Positions 1 through 41,900 of a stretch of DNA of 64,000 nt are shown here, one piece after another. Under the pieces are notes generated by a model. It ran no database searches and was not told where the DNA came from. It saw only the letters and a list, made by a program, of their open reading frames with translations. Each line of letters begins with the position of its first letter. The first letter of the stretch is position 1. The DNA lies in the NCBI RefSeq assembly GCF_018812025.1, contig NC_063052.1, forward strand, positions 23,376,226-23,440,225. Direction: 5' to 3'. Origin of the DNA: Megalobrama amblycephala (Eukaryota; Chordata; Actinopteri; Cypriniformes; Xenocyprididae). A program made the position numbers and the translations under genes.

Positions 1-146
1 TTTTCACCAATAGAGGTCACTTATTCAAATCTAAGGCGTAGTTTGATGACTCCGTGAATGAGCGTGGAATCATGGGAGTAGTCGTCTTCACTTCCATAGC
101 CGATGGAAGGGTATCTGACAGACTCGGGCAGAAATCATGTTCATGG
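1..146 (-). other. Possible 3'-terminal exon of an unidentified gene
   Basis: On the minus strand an AG acceptor near 147, after a T-rich stretch, opens a frame that reads to a TGA near 20; an alternative frame over the same bases ends in TAA at about 24. The composition looks more exon-like than its surroundings. I do not recognise the peptide, and it does not resemble the missing end of VPS52. Confidence 0.2.
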
Positions 147-1090
147 ATGAGCTAATGTATTAAATTATTAACTTTTTTTTAATGCTTTATTAATGGTACT
201 GTGGTATGAAGAAAGGTAGGCCGAGAGCCATGGGAGTGGAACAAGGTTGCTGGAGCGAATGCTAATGAGAAATACCTGTGCGACATACTGGTCTCGAGTC
301 CAGCAGAGCTTTTTTTATGCTTATGCTGCAGTCTGCCACTTCCGCTCTTTCCTTTGCATATGTGGGGTAACACGGCGCTGTTTCACATGGTTAAAACAAT
401 CATACTAAATACATTTGAGTGCGTTGTTGAGTTAGGTTTTAACATTACTCTGTGTGTTTGCTCGGTGGCTGGTATGAGAGACTTGTTGCACTATGCAGTA
501 ATCTAGATCGATATTAAAATATAATAATAAAAGCTGGATGACTTATGTTGCTAAATGACATGCAATAAATTTTAAAATATATTGTATGATGGAGAAAGCT
601 CTCTCTGATTATGCTATGTTAGCCACTTGTCAAAACAGTGTTGTCTCTGAGGCATGGTAAAAACATGGTACTCGTCGTAAATCAAGAAAACAAGTGTTTC
701 AAACAATAAGACTAACTGTGTTGAGCTATATAACAATGATTAATTTTCTGTTGATGAATGTATTCAAACAGTTGCTCACCTGTCTAATAAAACACATATA
801 TATTATATAATATATTAAAGTGTCCTTGGTGAATCCATGGTTTCTACAAAAGTAAAACTGGAAACCGAGGGTAACGAGGATATGAAGTCATTGACAGGTG
901 ACGCAATGACACGGTCCATTACACTGGTTAAAATTGCTGATTTCTCTGGATTTAAACATTGTTGGAAATGTTTGGGATAATGTAACAAAATATATAACAT
1001 TGTTCTAGTGTTTTTTTTTTTTTTGTGTGGATATTTTAATCTAAAAATTCTACATATTGTCCCTTTAATATGATTTAAAATAATTGCTTG
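147..1090. other. No recognisable gene; AT-rich DNA
   Basis: Left of the last located vps52 exon. There are small spurious frames only, and neither a coding signature nor terminal repeats were seen. Confidence 0.5.
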
Positions 1091-1099
1091 CTATTTTAA

Positions 1100-2195
1100 T
1101 ATATTTTAAATGTCTTTTTTGTGATGGTAAAGCTGAATTTTCAGCAGCCAGTCTTCTCAAGACTTCAGTGTCACATGATCCTTCAGAAATCATTCTAATG
1201 CCGAGTTCAGACTGCACGATTTTAGCCCCGATTTTGGCTCGCCGACAGGTTGAGAAATCGCCGACAAATGCCCGAAATCACAGGCAAATCGGTGCTCGTT
1301 CACGCGAGTGACAATCACGCAGTGTGAATGAGCAAAGACGCGATCTGAGAGAATCACCGACGAGTCGCCGACGCCCGTGAGATATTTGGCATGCTAAATA
1401 TCTGGACCTGTCGGCGATTCAAAATCCTGCAGTGTGAAAAGTGTTCTGACTGAAAACTACATCGGCGATGACCGACAGCCAATGAGAGAGCAAGATACAG
1501 AGCAGCGGGGAGTTCGGGGAGGAGTTATAGACCACAACATCAGCAAGCATCTTCATTCACACTATTGTATCAAACTGAAACAAAACACAAACATTTGCTT
1601 GACCATCCGCAACAGCAGCACATTGAAAAGTTATGTATTTACCTCCAACTCTTGTTGCAGAACACACAATCCACAGTCTCCCCAACCATTTCCTCCTCCA
1701 TATTTTTCTTTTCTTTTTCTTATATTCGCTGCAAATCAGCGAACAGGCAACTCGTATTTCAAGCTTCTTGCGGGCTACCGTTTTTAATAATAATAATAAT
1801 AACTCCGGTCCTGCACGCGTGATATCGCGTTGTTTCCTTGTCACATCTCGCGTGTGTTTGGTTGTGAAACGTAGTTTGCGTGCCAGACAGAGTTGTCGGC
1901 GATTCTTCCTATTGTAAAGTCATGCAGTGTGAAACCGTCTGTCGCCGATCCATCGTGCAGTTTGAACACAGCAGCGACTGAATGCTGGCCAAGATAGTCA
2001 TGCAGTGTGAAAAGAACAGTGACCCGACTGCTTTGGAAATCGTGCAGTCTGAACTCGGCTTAATTGCTGATTTTAAGAAACCTTTATTCTTATTTGTATT
2101 AGTTGAAATGGTTGTGCTGATTAAACTGTAGAAGTAAGGACATGTTTTGTTTTTTTTCAGAATTTTTCTGATGAACAGCATTTATTTGAAACAGG
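1100..2195. mobile_element. Old interspersed repeat split by a younger MITE
   Basis: The flanks (1100-1199 and 2060-2195) match the arms of the foldback element at 13242-14165, sharing phrases such as TCACATGATCCTTCAGAAAT. That element was therefore present first and was split by the MITE at 1200-2059. Confidence 0.6.
1200..2059. mobile_element. Non-autonomous DNA transposon (MITE), 860 bp
   Basis: A perfect 23-bp terminal inverted repeat starts GCCGAGTTCAGACTGCACGA and is repeated inverted at the right end. Subterminal copies of GCAGTGTGAA occur near both ends, like transposase binding sites. There is no transposase ORF. The flanks read CTAAT and TTAAT, a possible short target duplication with one mismatch. 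Confidence 0.8.
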
Positions 2196-2689
2196 AATCT
2201 TTGGTAACATTATAATGTATTTACTTTGTATTTACTTTTATATTTTTATTTAAATTTGAATTTAATTTAATGTAATTCATCCTAGCTGAAGAAAGGTATT
2301 AATTTCTTTCAAAACCACAAGAACAAAAAGAACAACAACAACAAAAGAAACATTTGACTTGTAGTGTTAGTTTTGAACAGTGTTGGTGAAGCTACTTTGG
2401 AACCATAATAATGAGATGATTTAATTAGTGATGACATAATTTTTTGTAATTTATCTGACAATGAGAATCTCTACTAGGATGACAACACTAAACATTTGAA
2501 CAGAAATCATACACCAGTTACAACCAGTCAAACAAGAAAAAAATAATTTATACTAAGGAGTAAAGGAATATTTCTATTTGACAAAATATATGTAAAATAA
2601 TTGAAAAAAAGGGGACAATTGGATTTAATGATAATGGCGATGCAGATATTACGCACCTTAACTTAAAAAAGTATCTTGCTAGATCTTTC

Positions 2690-3545
2690 GAATGGAAACT
2701 CTACACTGCATCTTGGATGGACGCTATGGAGACTCCATCAGCATATCCGGTGTCTGAAGCATGTGTGAAAACACTCCAATCTGATTGCTTGACAACAGTT
2801 GGTGACATCATTAGTGACCGCCCGGAAGTGTAAAAGGGGACACATGTCATCAGTTTTTTTGTCTTTAGGTGCCATTTGTTTCATCACTGTGTGGTGAAGA
2901 CAGGATCATAGAAAATCCGAGCAAGCGTTTTAGGAAGCGTATGCCTACGTGACCCAGGTCCCATGGCAGTGCAGCAAGATCTGCTGCAGATCTGCTAAAG
3001 AGACTTGGATAAGAGCCAGGGACTGTCCCCTGAAACAGTTGCTAAACTGCGCAGTACCACGGATCTAGCTCTGTGGCAGGTGTTTCCTAAAAGCTGTGTC
3101 AGGTGAGGAAAGGCTGTCACAGCCTGGACATTTTTCCATAGAGCTCTGCCTTTGGGGCTAAAGTAGCACACTGGGGAGGGAGGAAGCTTCCATTGAGGTC
3201 AGGCTTCCCCTTCTATAGAGGCACAGAAAATAAGGGATCTTCTATTTTTGTGAGAGATAATGGTTTAGGGAATGCTAAGACGTGAAGGAGATGAAAAAGT
3301 AGGGGAACGAGAGACTGTCTTGTTGCCATGCTATTGAGTCTGCTTGCACGTCTCCTTCAGACAAAAAAAAAGTTGATAGCATGCGTTATGCTTCCGGGAG
3401 CTCCGTTAATGATGTCACGGACTGTCGCCAACCAATCAGATTGGAGTGTTTTCACACGTGCTTCAGACACCGGATACGCTGATGGCGTCCCCATAGCGTC
3501 CAATCAAGATAGAGTGTAGAAATTCAGTGTAGAGTTCCCCTTCTC
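2690..3545. repeat. Foldback repeat with about 150-bp inverted arms
   Basis: The arm at about 2690-2840 (AAACTCTACACTG, CCGGTGTCTGAAGCATGTGT) returns inverted at about 3390-3540 (CACGTGCTTCAGACACCGG, CAGTGTAGAGTT). The roughly 550-bp core has no clear ORF. It may derive from a DIRS- or LTR-type element, but no coding domain supports this. Confidence 0.55.
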
Positions 3546-3611
3546 AGGGAACCAAGGTTAGTACTAACCTGAGACATTTTCAAACTATGGAAAAAATGGT
3601 TAAATTAATTT

Positions 3612-5415
3612 TTAAAGGGATAGTTTGCATAAAAATGAAAACTCTGTCATCGTTTATTCACCCTCATGTCATTTCAAATCCATAATACTTTTATTCATCT
3701 TTGGAACACAAATAATTATATTTCTAATATTCTCTCATCCACACAATAGAAATGTGCAGCTCAGCTCTAACGTCACCTGAATTCGCTATTTAAAATAAAT
3801 CATTCACCTGCCACCCACCTGAGCCTATGATTTAGATATCCGCACCCGATCATCACATTACAATTATTTTTATATTCAGAGTTAAGCGGGATGATATGGT
3901 AACATATTACACTGAAGTAGGCTGCTTTAAAATTAAAATGTATTTAAAGTAAAAGTTCTTTGGCAAACTTACATTTCCTTAATAGCCTAAACAGAGGCTT
4001 TACTCCATTCAAACTTAAATTGCAATGTCACTGTTTCCATCACCGCAACTTTCTGAACACACACACACAAGAAGTTCAGCCCAAGCAAAGGCTGGATATA
4101 GGCTTTATTAGTTTATTGTCATATGGGCTACAGCATTTCACAGCCGTTTCATATCACATGGTCCTGGTTAACTACTTAAATAAAACGCTTCCACATAGTA
4201 TTTTTCTTTCCTCCCTTTAGTTTTGTTTTTAATTCTCCTTTTTGGAAATTTCTCTCCGATCTGTTTTGCTTCCATTGCTGCTTAAAGGATTAGTTCACTT
4301 TAAAATGTAAATTACCCCAAGCTTTACTCCCCTTCGAGCCATCCTAGGTGTATATGACTTTATTCTATCTGATTAACAAAATCAGAGTTATATTAATAAA
4401 TATCCAGAGGCATCCAAGCTTTGTAATGGCAGTGAACGGGACCAACGAGCATGAAGCTCAAGAAAGTGCATCCATTCTTTATAAATGTACTCCACACAGC
4501 TCCGGGGGGTTAATAAAGGTTAATAAAGCGATGCGTTTTTGTAAGAAAAATATCCGTATTTAACAAGTTATAAAGTAAAATATCTAGCTTCCGCCAGACC
4601 GCCTTCCGTATTCAACTTACAAATAAACTGTAACGCCTCTCACAGTTCAAAAAGCTTACACTACGTCCAACTGACAAGGATGGCTTGAGGGTAAGTAAAT
4701 CTTGGGGTAATTTTCATTTTAAAGTCAACTAATCCTTTAAACAAGCTAAACGTTAAACTAGCTAAACGAGTCTGCAAATTAGTGCCTGACAAAAAATTAC
4801 GTTTTCAGCGTTATTATTTCCATCATTATGTTGGAAAAAAAACACTTATCAGAATAATTTCTGTGGATCTTATGTATATTTTTCGTTAAAGCTTTAAGTT
4901 ATTAATGATTTATGTCATCCACCCGTGACCCACCTGCAATTAATTGGAATGTTATTTTAATTGGAATGTTACAGCAATCCGTGCATTACAACCACAAGCT
5001 TCGAAAAATACATAAAGACATGGCTCAACCATACATGCTTGAGAACAAACCTCATTGGTTTGTCAAGCAAGTGTGAGCTTTTGTTTATCATATTTAATGA
5101 ACTCATCAAATCATCTATGCATGTGCAATAATCAAGGTTCATATGTAAATAAAAGCCTAAATTAAATCTGTTTGTCATATAAAAATATCATGTCTGTTCA
5201 GTACACTTGGATTAAACCACTTGATGGATTACTTTTACCACGTATTTATGTACTTTTTTAAGCTTGAAAAATTTTGTGGCATGGACTTTGGATGGACAAA
5301 AATGATGAGAGAACGTAAAAAATATCTTCAGTTGTGTTCCAAAGATGACTGAAAGACATAGGTTTGGACATAAGAGTGAGTAAATGATGAAGGAATTTTT
5401 GTGATGAATGAATCA
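3612..5415. mobile_element. Foldback DNA element, interrupted by another MITE
   Basis: The left arm (3612-3760: TTAAAGGGATAG, CACCCTCATGTCATTTC, CATCTTTGGAACACAAAT) has a diverged inverted partner at about 5297-5415 (TGTGTTCCAAAGATGACTG, GAGTGAGTAAATGATG). It contains the MITE at 4282-4740. The right end is weakly defined. Confidence 0.5.
4282..4740. mobile_element. MITE with TTAAAGGATTAGTT ends, 459 bp
   Basis: The terminal inverted repeats TTAAAGGATTAGTTCACTTT and AAAGTCAACTAATCCTTTAA continue into AATTACCCC / GGGGTAATT, about 37 bp in all. No ORF. It belongs to the same broad class as 9511-9934, 29953-30732, 36665-36986, 40509-40888 and 56124-56855. Confidence 0.75.
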
Positions 5416-5473
5416 AAAAATAAAGCAGTGCGATTTAAACCTTAATAGTGAACAAGGCAGCTCCAGCACTGAC

Positions 5474-28768
<23,295 letters not shown>

Positions 28769-29108
28769 GGCGTCTGTAGTTCTTAAAAACTACACGTCCG
28801 TTCAGTATTTTAGTCCCTCCCGTCATTAATTCCCCCCAAAAATTCCACAGTGTAATATAATACGAAAGCTATTTACAAAAGAGTAAAGCTCTTAAATATA
28901 TGCTACAACATACGAAACAGCAATAACTGCGCTTTATCTGTTTAAACGTCATCGGTTTAAAATATTGTTTTGCATAGCATCTGCCCCAATCTGCCAATCG
29001 GACCTGTATATTGTGACGGAATCGGTTCCTGTCAAGGTTCGAACTTCGAGTGGACAAATTATCGCGAGATCGTGATCACTTCCTCTTTGCGCGGAACCAG
29101 CGGACAAG
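28769..29108. promoter_or_regulatory. Shared bidirectional promoter of vps52 and rps18
   Basis: The start codons of vps52 (leftward) and rps18 (rightward) are only 340 bp apart, head to head. No TATA box is visible on the rps18 side. A CG-containing ATCGCGAGAT at 29061-29070 resembles the TCTCGCGAGA core-promoter motif of housekeeping genes (8 of 10 bases). A pyrimidine tract typical of ribosomal protein starts follows at 29079. Head-to-head VPS52/RPS18 is also the mammalian arrangement. Confidence 0.75.
29079..29089 (+). promoter_or_regulatory. rps18: 5' TOP tract / probable rps18 transcription start
   Basis: CTTCCTCTTTG starts with C and continues with pyrimidines, 20 nt before the rps18 ATG. 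This is the terminal oligopyrimidine signature through which ribosomal protein mRNAs are translationally controlled by mTOR/LARP1. The start site is inferred, not measured. Confidence 0.6.
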
Positions 29109-36382
<7,274 letters not shown>

Positions 36383-36388
36383 ACTCAA

Positions 36389-36394
36389 AATAAA
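36389..36394 (+). terminator. rps18: rps18 polyadenylation signal AATAAA
   Basis: AATAAA lies 6 nt after the TAA stop. The 3' UTR is therefore very short, as is usual for ribosomal protein mRNAs. Confidence 0.75.
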
Positions 36395-36664
36395 ACTGAA
36401 CCATTCAGCCATTCTGTGTCTTGGTCTCCATTTTCAGCTAAATTTGTGATTCTATGCTTGATTTTCATTATTTTTTTTCTAACATTGTCATATGTTATTA
36501 AAATTACAATGTTTGTATTTACAATGTACAATTTATGAATGTCCATGGAATAGTAGTACATCTACGATCTGTTAATTCTCCATTTGAACAACAAACCTAA
36601 AGTTATTTGATACTGGTCTTTTTTTTTTTTTTTTTTTTAAGATGCTTTAATGCTGAGAAAGCAG

Positions 36665-36986
36665 TAAAAGGGGATAGTTCACCCAAAAAAGTCAGTTTTT
36701 GTCATTTTCTCACCAAGTTGTTCCAAACCTGTATGAATTTCCTCTACTGAACACAAAAGATATTATGAAGAATGTTGGTTAACCAAACAGTTGATGGACC
36801 CCATTGGCTTCCATAGTATGGAAAAACAAATATTATGGAAGTCAGTGGGGTCCCATCAACTGTTTGGTTACTGACATTCTTCAAAATAACCCCTTTTGTG
36901 ATAAGCAGAGGAAATTCATACAGGTTTGGAACAACTTGGGGGTGAGTAAATGGCAGAATTTATTTTTGGGTGAACTATTCCTTTAA
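36665..36986. mobile_element. Foldback MITE downstream of rps18, 322 bp
   Basis: GGGGATAGTTCACCCAAAAA at the left, TTTTTGGGTGAACTATTCCT at the right. The inner arms (CCAAACAGTTGATGG / CCATCAACTGTTTGG) pair nearly throughout. Confidence 0.8.
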
Positions 36987-38649
36987 GAAAAGATGCCAGA
37001 TTCATCAAGTTCAACAGTAATGCAGTGAAGTATAAATGTCTTTTTATTGATGGGGGAAAAAAATGCATTTGTTCAAGGCAAGGGTAAAATAAAAACCAGT
37101 TAGAGCCACTACATCAGTTTATCCTATTCTGATTGCATATGTCCCCGTAATTCCTATCAATTAAAAAAAAAAAGACTATACTACAAAAGCATTAGCATGG
37201 AGCAAAAGGTGTCTTATTTATTAAGAGATCTGTATCAGTCATTTCTACCAGAGGCAACTTAGGGCTTTTTGGAAAAACTTGTACAAAACCGTTGTCAATA
37301 GATTTAAATAATTGATTAGTCTGATTATTTGTGATCATGTTACTGCATTCACTTCCATTTAAAAATTAAGACTATATTGAGTCAATTTTCGTCCAAGGTT
37401 TGATCCTGTCCGCTGTGCCGCAAAGGCTATGTTCAGATAGCAGGAAAATCTTTTTTTTTCTTAGATCTTTTCAGACTGTCCACACTATTAATTGCAAGTG
37501 ATCAAAAAAGATTTGTGTTTCCAGACATAACCAATTTATCTGTATGGGTTGCTTTGGTAATGACATAATCAGAAACGTACCCAGATCCCATCAGAAGCTG
37601 TTTTGTCTGGTATCTAAACAGTAAGCAGAAACATCTTGAATCAATCCAAGGGGAAAAGCAGGAAGCATTACATTAAGTGATGGTAAAAATAAATCATTAA
37701 ATGATTATATGAATAAATGAACAAAAACAAATGAAACAATACAAATGCATTGCCACTCTCTTGGGCTATACACACACAGGTTGCTGCTACCAAGAATCCT
37801 CAGACCCTTCAGTACAGTCTGTCCAGAGGTAGTTTTTTGACTCCTCATTAATATTTATACACGTGTAATTTTACTAGAATAAGCTGAGATTCTATAACAT
37901 GCCACAATACAACATCTGCAAATTGAATTTAGGGTCTGTCCTAATACCCACACTTTCAGTCTTTGCGCATGATCACTTGTCTGCTTGCAAGATGTATCGC
38001 ATGTATTTGGCCAAAGTGGGTGTGAAAACCATGGAACTTTGTTTTTACAATGTTTTTACAAAGCTGTATTTACATTTCTTTCTTTCTTTTTTGGGGGGGG
38101 GGGGGGGGGTGTTAAATGTTTGTTCATAAGATTATTTGTAACAAAACAAATTTATTAATTGTGCTTATAATTTAAGTGATAAAAAGCAGTTGCAAAGATT
38201 TTACAAAATACACATCTCTGCAACATTTTTCTTTTTGCTGCCAAATTATATGCAATATCTAATTGATTTAACTTGCATTGGAAAGTTTTTCTTGACATAT
38301 CACGATTTTGGGCAGTATAAGTTCCTGACGATGATAAATGATGGGATGTGCTTAGTTTGAAACAACTGCGATCCAATATTAGACAAAGTGTGGATTTAGT
38401 GTGTTAAAGACACTAAGGCATTTTTTGGACCTCAGACGGTCTTAAACACTTTGTTCCTGTTGCATGCACACTCAAGTGTCCACAAGTGTAGCTATTGGGA
38501 CAAACCCTTAGTTTCTACAAATTTACCTTTATTGCCTTGTCTATGTAACTGCTTTGCTATGGTACGCTAGAAAAAAAAAAATGGGTGGGCAACACTGATC
38601 TACATGATCTCCAGTCCTTCAGTGGTGTGGATTGACTAGTTGTATAGAC
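36987..38649. other. rps18-ring1 intergenic DNA, no gene seen
   Basis: AT-rich sequence between convergent genes. It contains a G homopolymer of about 18 bases at 38092-38109. No coding pattern or RNA gene recognised. Confidence 0.5.
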
Positions 38650-38821
38650 CAGTACTTCTTTAACCTGTCCTTCCACCACTGCACATTTTGGATGTCTTCC
38701 TCATCGAAACAGACCTGATTTAACTTAGCAGCTCATTAGTAGAGACTGCAAAACCCAAAATGGATGTGTCTGATAAGAGATATATCCAAAATGTGCAGTG
38801 GTGGGGTTTTGAGTAGCACTG
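38650..38821. mobile_element. Foldback MITE, copy 3 (172 bp)
   Basis: Same family as the pair at 25314-25738. Complementary arms CCACTGCACATTTTGGAT and ATCCAAAATGTGCAGTGG. It lies just downstream of the ring1 stop. Confidence 0.75.
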
Positions 38822-38943
38822 GTATAGACAGGAGGTTCATGTATTTGTGCAGGAGTAGTGTGGTGAACTTGATAGACTGTCTCTAAGCTCAGGAGTTGCA
38901 GTCACAGTTGAATATATCTGCATAAAGAGATCGTTATTCGCCT

Positions 38944-41900
38944 TTAGTTTAAAGATGATTTTCCTTGGCTTTCGTCTGTCTGCCCCAGTTGAGGGGTCTG
39001 ATTCTGTTGCTGCTTCTGGTCTTGTGTAGGAGCGTAGAAGAGCTCTAGAGGTTTACAGACCTTCCAGAACTTCTCATTCACCAGCTCCAAAGTCAAAGAG
39101 CCATTTAGTGTCTGAAAGACAGAAACGTTAAAGATAAGACAAGCCAAACTCTGATTTCTCTATTAGCAGAGTACTGATGGCAGCATGACTCACAGAGAAC
39201 TGTCCTCCTGTTGTGCTGATATAGATTGTAAACTGTTTTTCACTGACATCCTGCAGACTACTGTTGCTGGTAGCTCCTGGCTCTCCCTCCATGTTTCTGT
39301 TCGCCTGCGTTTCACTTTGACTGTCCTCCAGAGCAATGCGGAGAGCCAGATATTTGGAGAGGTGGTCTACTGTGGCATTGGCTGTGGTTTTGACATATCT
39401 GAGAGCAGAAAGGAGAATGTAGCTCCCAATATGTTCATTCCCATAATTACATTTCCATCCATAAAGCTTTAAGAGTAAGTACTTCAACAAAAAAAAAAAA
39501 AAAAGTAATACACAGCTCTCTGAAATGTTTGGTTCTGATTGGTCAGTCATTATGTCAGTTATTCCCCAATAATGACTATCGTCAATAGAAACGTTGTATG
39601 ACGACACTCATCTGGGTATTTGAGGCCAGCGATTCTTTAGTTTCTTTTCTTTCGTATCACAATGTGATTGGATGCGCTTTTTCTTGTTTCATTGAAACTC
39701 AGCTGCTGCCATCTTGCACCTCAAATCAATATTTCATGTCCCTGTCATTATTCATGTGGTGAAAAGCTGAGATGACTGTACATTATCCCTGTTGTTTGAA
39801 CTTTTTTGTTCATCTACACTCTTTCTTTGCAGAAGCTTTGAGTTTAATGAGCAAATAAAATATCTCTTTACATTACTATGCTGTTACTAGGGCTGCTCGA
39901 TTATGGCAAAAATCATAATCACAATTATTTAACACGATTATTGGTGGGTGATATGATCAAAGCCTTATTTCATGATATGAGTCATTTTAAATATCAGTGA
40001 AATTTCACAATTATCACTACTTCAGTAAAAACTAATACTAGGTTAATGCAAGTAGAAAGTCCTCAAAACAGCTACAGAAGACAATAAACAGTCAATTAAA
40101 TAAGAACAAAGAAACTAATTACAAACAAAGCAGACAAAAAATGCAACAGAACAAAAATACAAATGAAATAAACAGTGCTTTAGGTTTTTCAGATGTACTA
40201 ACAGTGGTATTTAGATAAGTAATACCTAACAGAAACTGAATAAAGTAATGAAATGTAAAATAACTGCTGTATACATTAAATATAGACTAATTCTTATTTA
40301 AAACTAAAAAAGTTATTCATTCAATTCATTTTATCTTTGTCTTTTCTAGTTAGATTAACAATGACTTTAGCAATCATTAATGTTGGCTGCTGTCCCTTTA
40401 AGAGCTGCACGGACCCAATGCGATGAGCTCGTAATCACGACTTCAGAAGTGGTAATTATCAAATTTCAGATAACGTGAAGGCAGCAATACACACGCGCAC
40501 TTTCTCAGTGGGTTAGTTCACCCAAAAATGAAAATAATGTCATTTATTACTCACCCTCATGTCATTCTACAGCTGTAAGACCTTCGTTCATCTTCTGAAC
40601 ACAAATTAAGATATTGTTGATGAAATCCGATGGCTCAGTGAGGCCTCTAATGAGAGCAAAGCCATTCAAACTCTCAAAGTCCATAAAGGCACTAAAAACA
40701 TATTTGAAACAGTTCATGCGAGTTCAGTGGTTCTAACTTAATATTATAAAAGGACAAGAATACTTTTTGTGCACCATCTTATCTTAATTTGTGTTCTGAA
40801 GATGAATGAAGGTCTTACGGGTGTAGAACGACATGAGGGTGAGTAATAAATGACATTATTTTCATTTTTGGGTGAACTAACCCTTTAATAACTAACTGAC
40901 TGCATTTACAAGGATACTTACCTAAACGGCATTTCGATATATGTGTTGGCTATTTGACTGTTTAGGCACATATCTGAAGCCCTTTGCTTATGCGTGTTCT
41001 GCACTGTCTCGGAACGCACGCACAGGTGGCTGCCTAGGGAACAGTGTCCGTTTTGCTGCTTAATGCGCTTATAATAGCACTGTTTATGTTTAATATCAAG
41101 CACGTCCCGAAGTTTAGCAACAGTATACTGCATTTAACATCCCTCTCTTATTCGGCTGATTTGGATGTTAAGTTTGGATTAGGGAGGAATAAAAGCACAC
41201 CACTGTGAAGGAAAGGAAGGTGTGCTGAACGGAATGCAGCAGCGGTACAGTAATCGTTGTACCTCGATTATCTTGTTTTTATAATCGTTGGAAGAAAAAT
41301 CAAAATTGAAATTGAAAATACGATTAATTGCACAGCCCTAGCTGTTACAATTAATCATGTAAAATTGTCCTCTCACTGAAAAATTACCCATATACCCTTA
41401 GTCACGCATTTTCCTTATACCTTGTCTGGCTGTACTGTTGGTTGTTGACCAGCAGGGGATGTGGGCAAAATATAAGTTCAATTTCTGAGCTTGGCCCATG
41501 GCCTGGCAGTTGTCCAGGAGGTGTACAACTCTCTCCAAAAGCCTCAGGTCCAGAATCATCAGACATTTGCTGCTTTTTACTGCGACTCGGTCCGGCCTCT
41601 GGAGCGTAGCTTGCCGGGGCAGAGGTATGGTGTGAAGGGGCAGAGTCGTGCGAGACATGTGAACGAGTGTCACCGTTATCCTCACCACCGCTGAAGGTAG
41701 TGTTTTCACTCTCTGGATGCAGCTTACGGACACGCTGAGCTCTAAAAAAAAAAAAAAAAAAAAAACAAAGGGGGGAGTAACTCAGTTTAGCCAAAGTGCA
41801 AACTTTGTTACTCATTTCACATAAAAATAAGACGTCTTACAAGTACAGTACTCCTGTTTAACTGTAAAGCTCAGTGAGAAGGATTACTTTCACTGTATTG

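Noticed and set aside
1434..1787. 117-aa frame inside the 860-bp MITE
   Set aside because: Lies in the non-coding core of a non-autonomous element, with overlapping frames on both strands; no transposase motif.
38092..38109. G homopolymer as a regulatory G-quadruplex
   Set aside because: A pure G run with no positional link to a promoter or UTR; may also be a sequencing artefact.
39128..39607. 159-aa minus-strand frame as an independent gene
   Set aside because: It is ring1 coding exon 5 (39194-39398) with flanking intron sequence.
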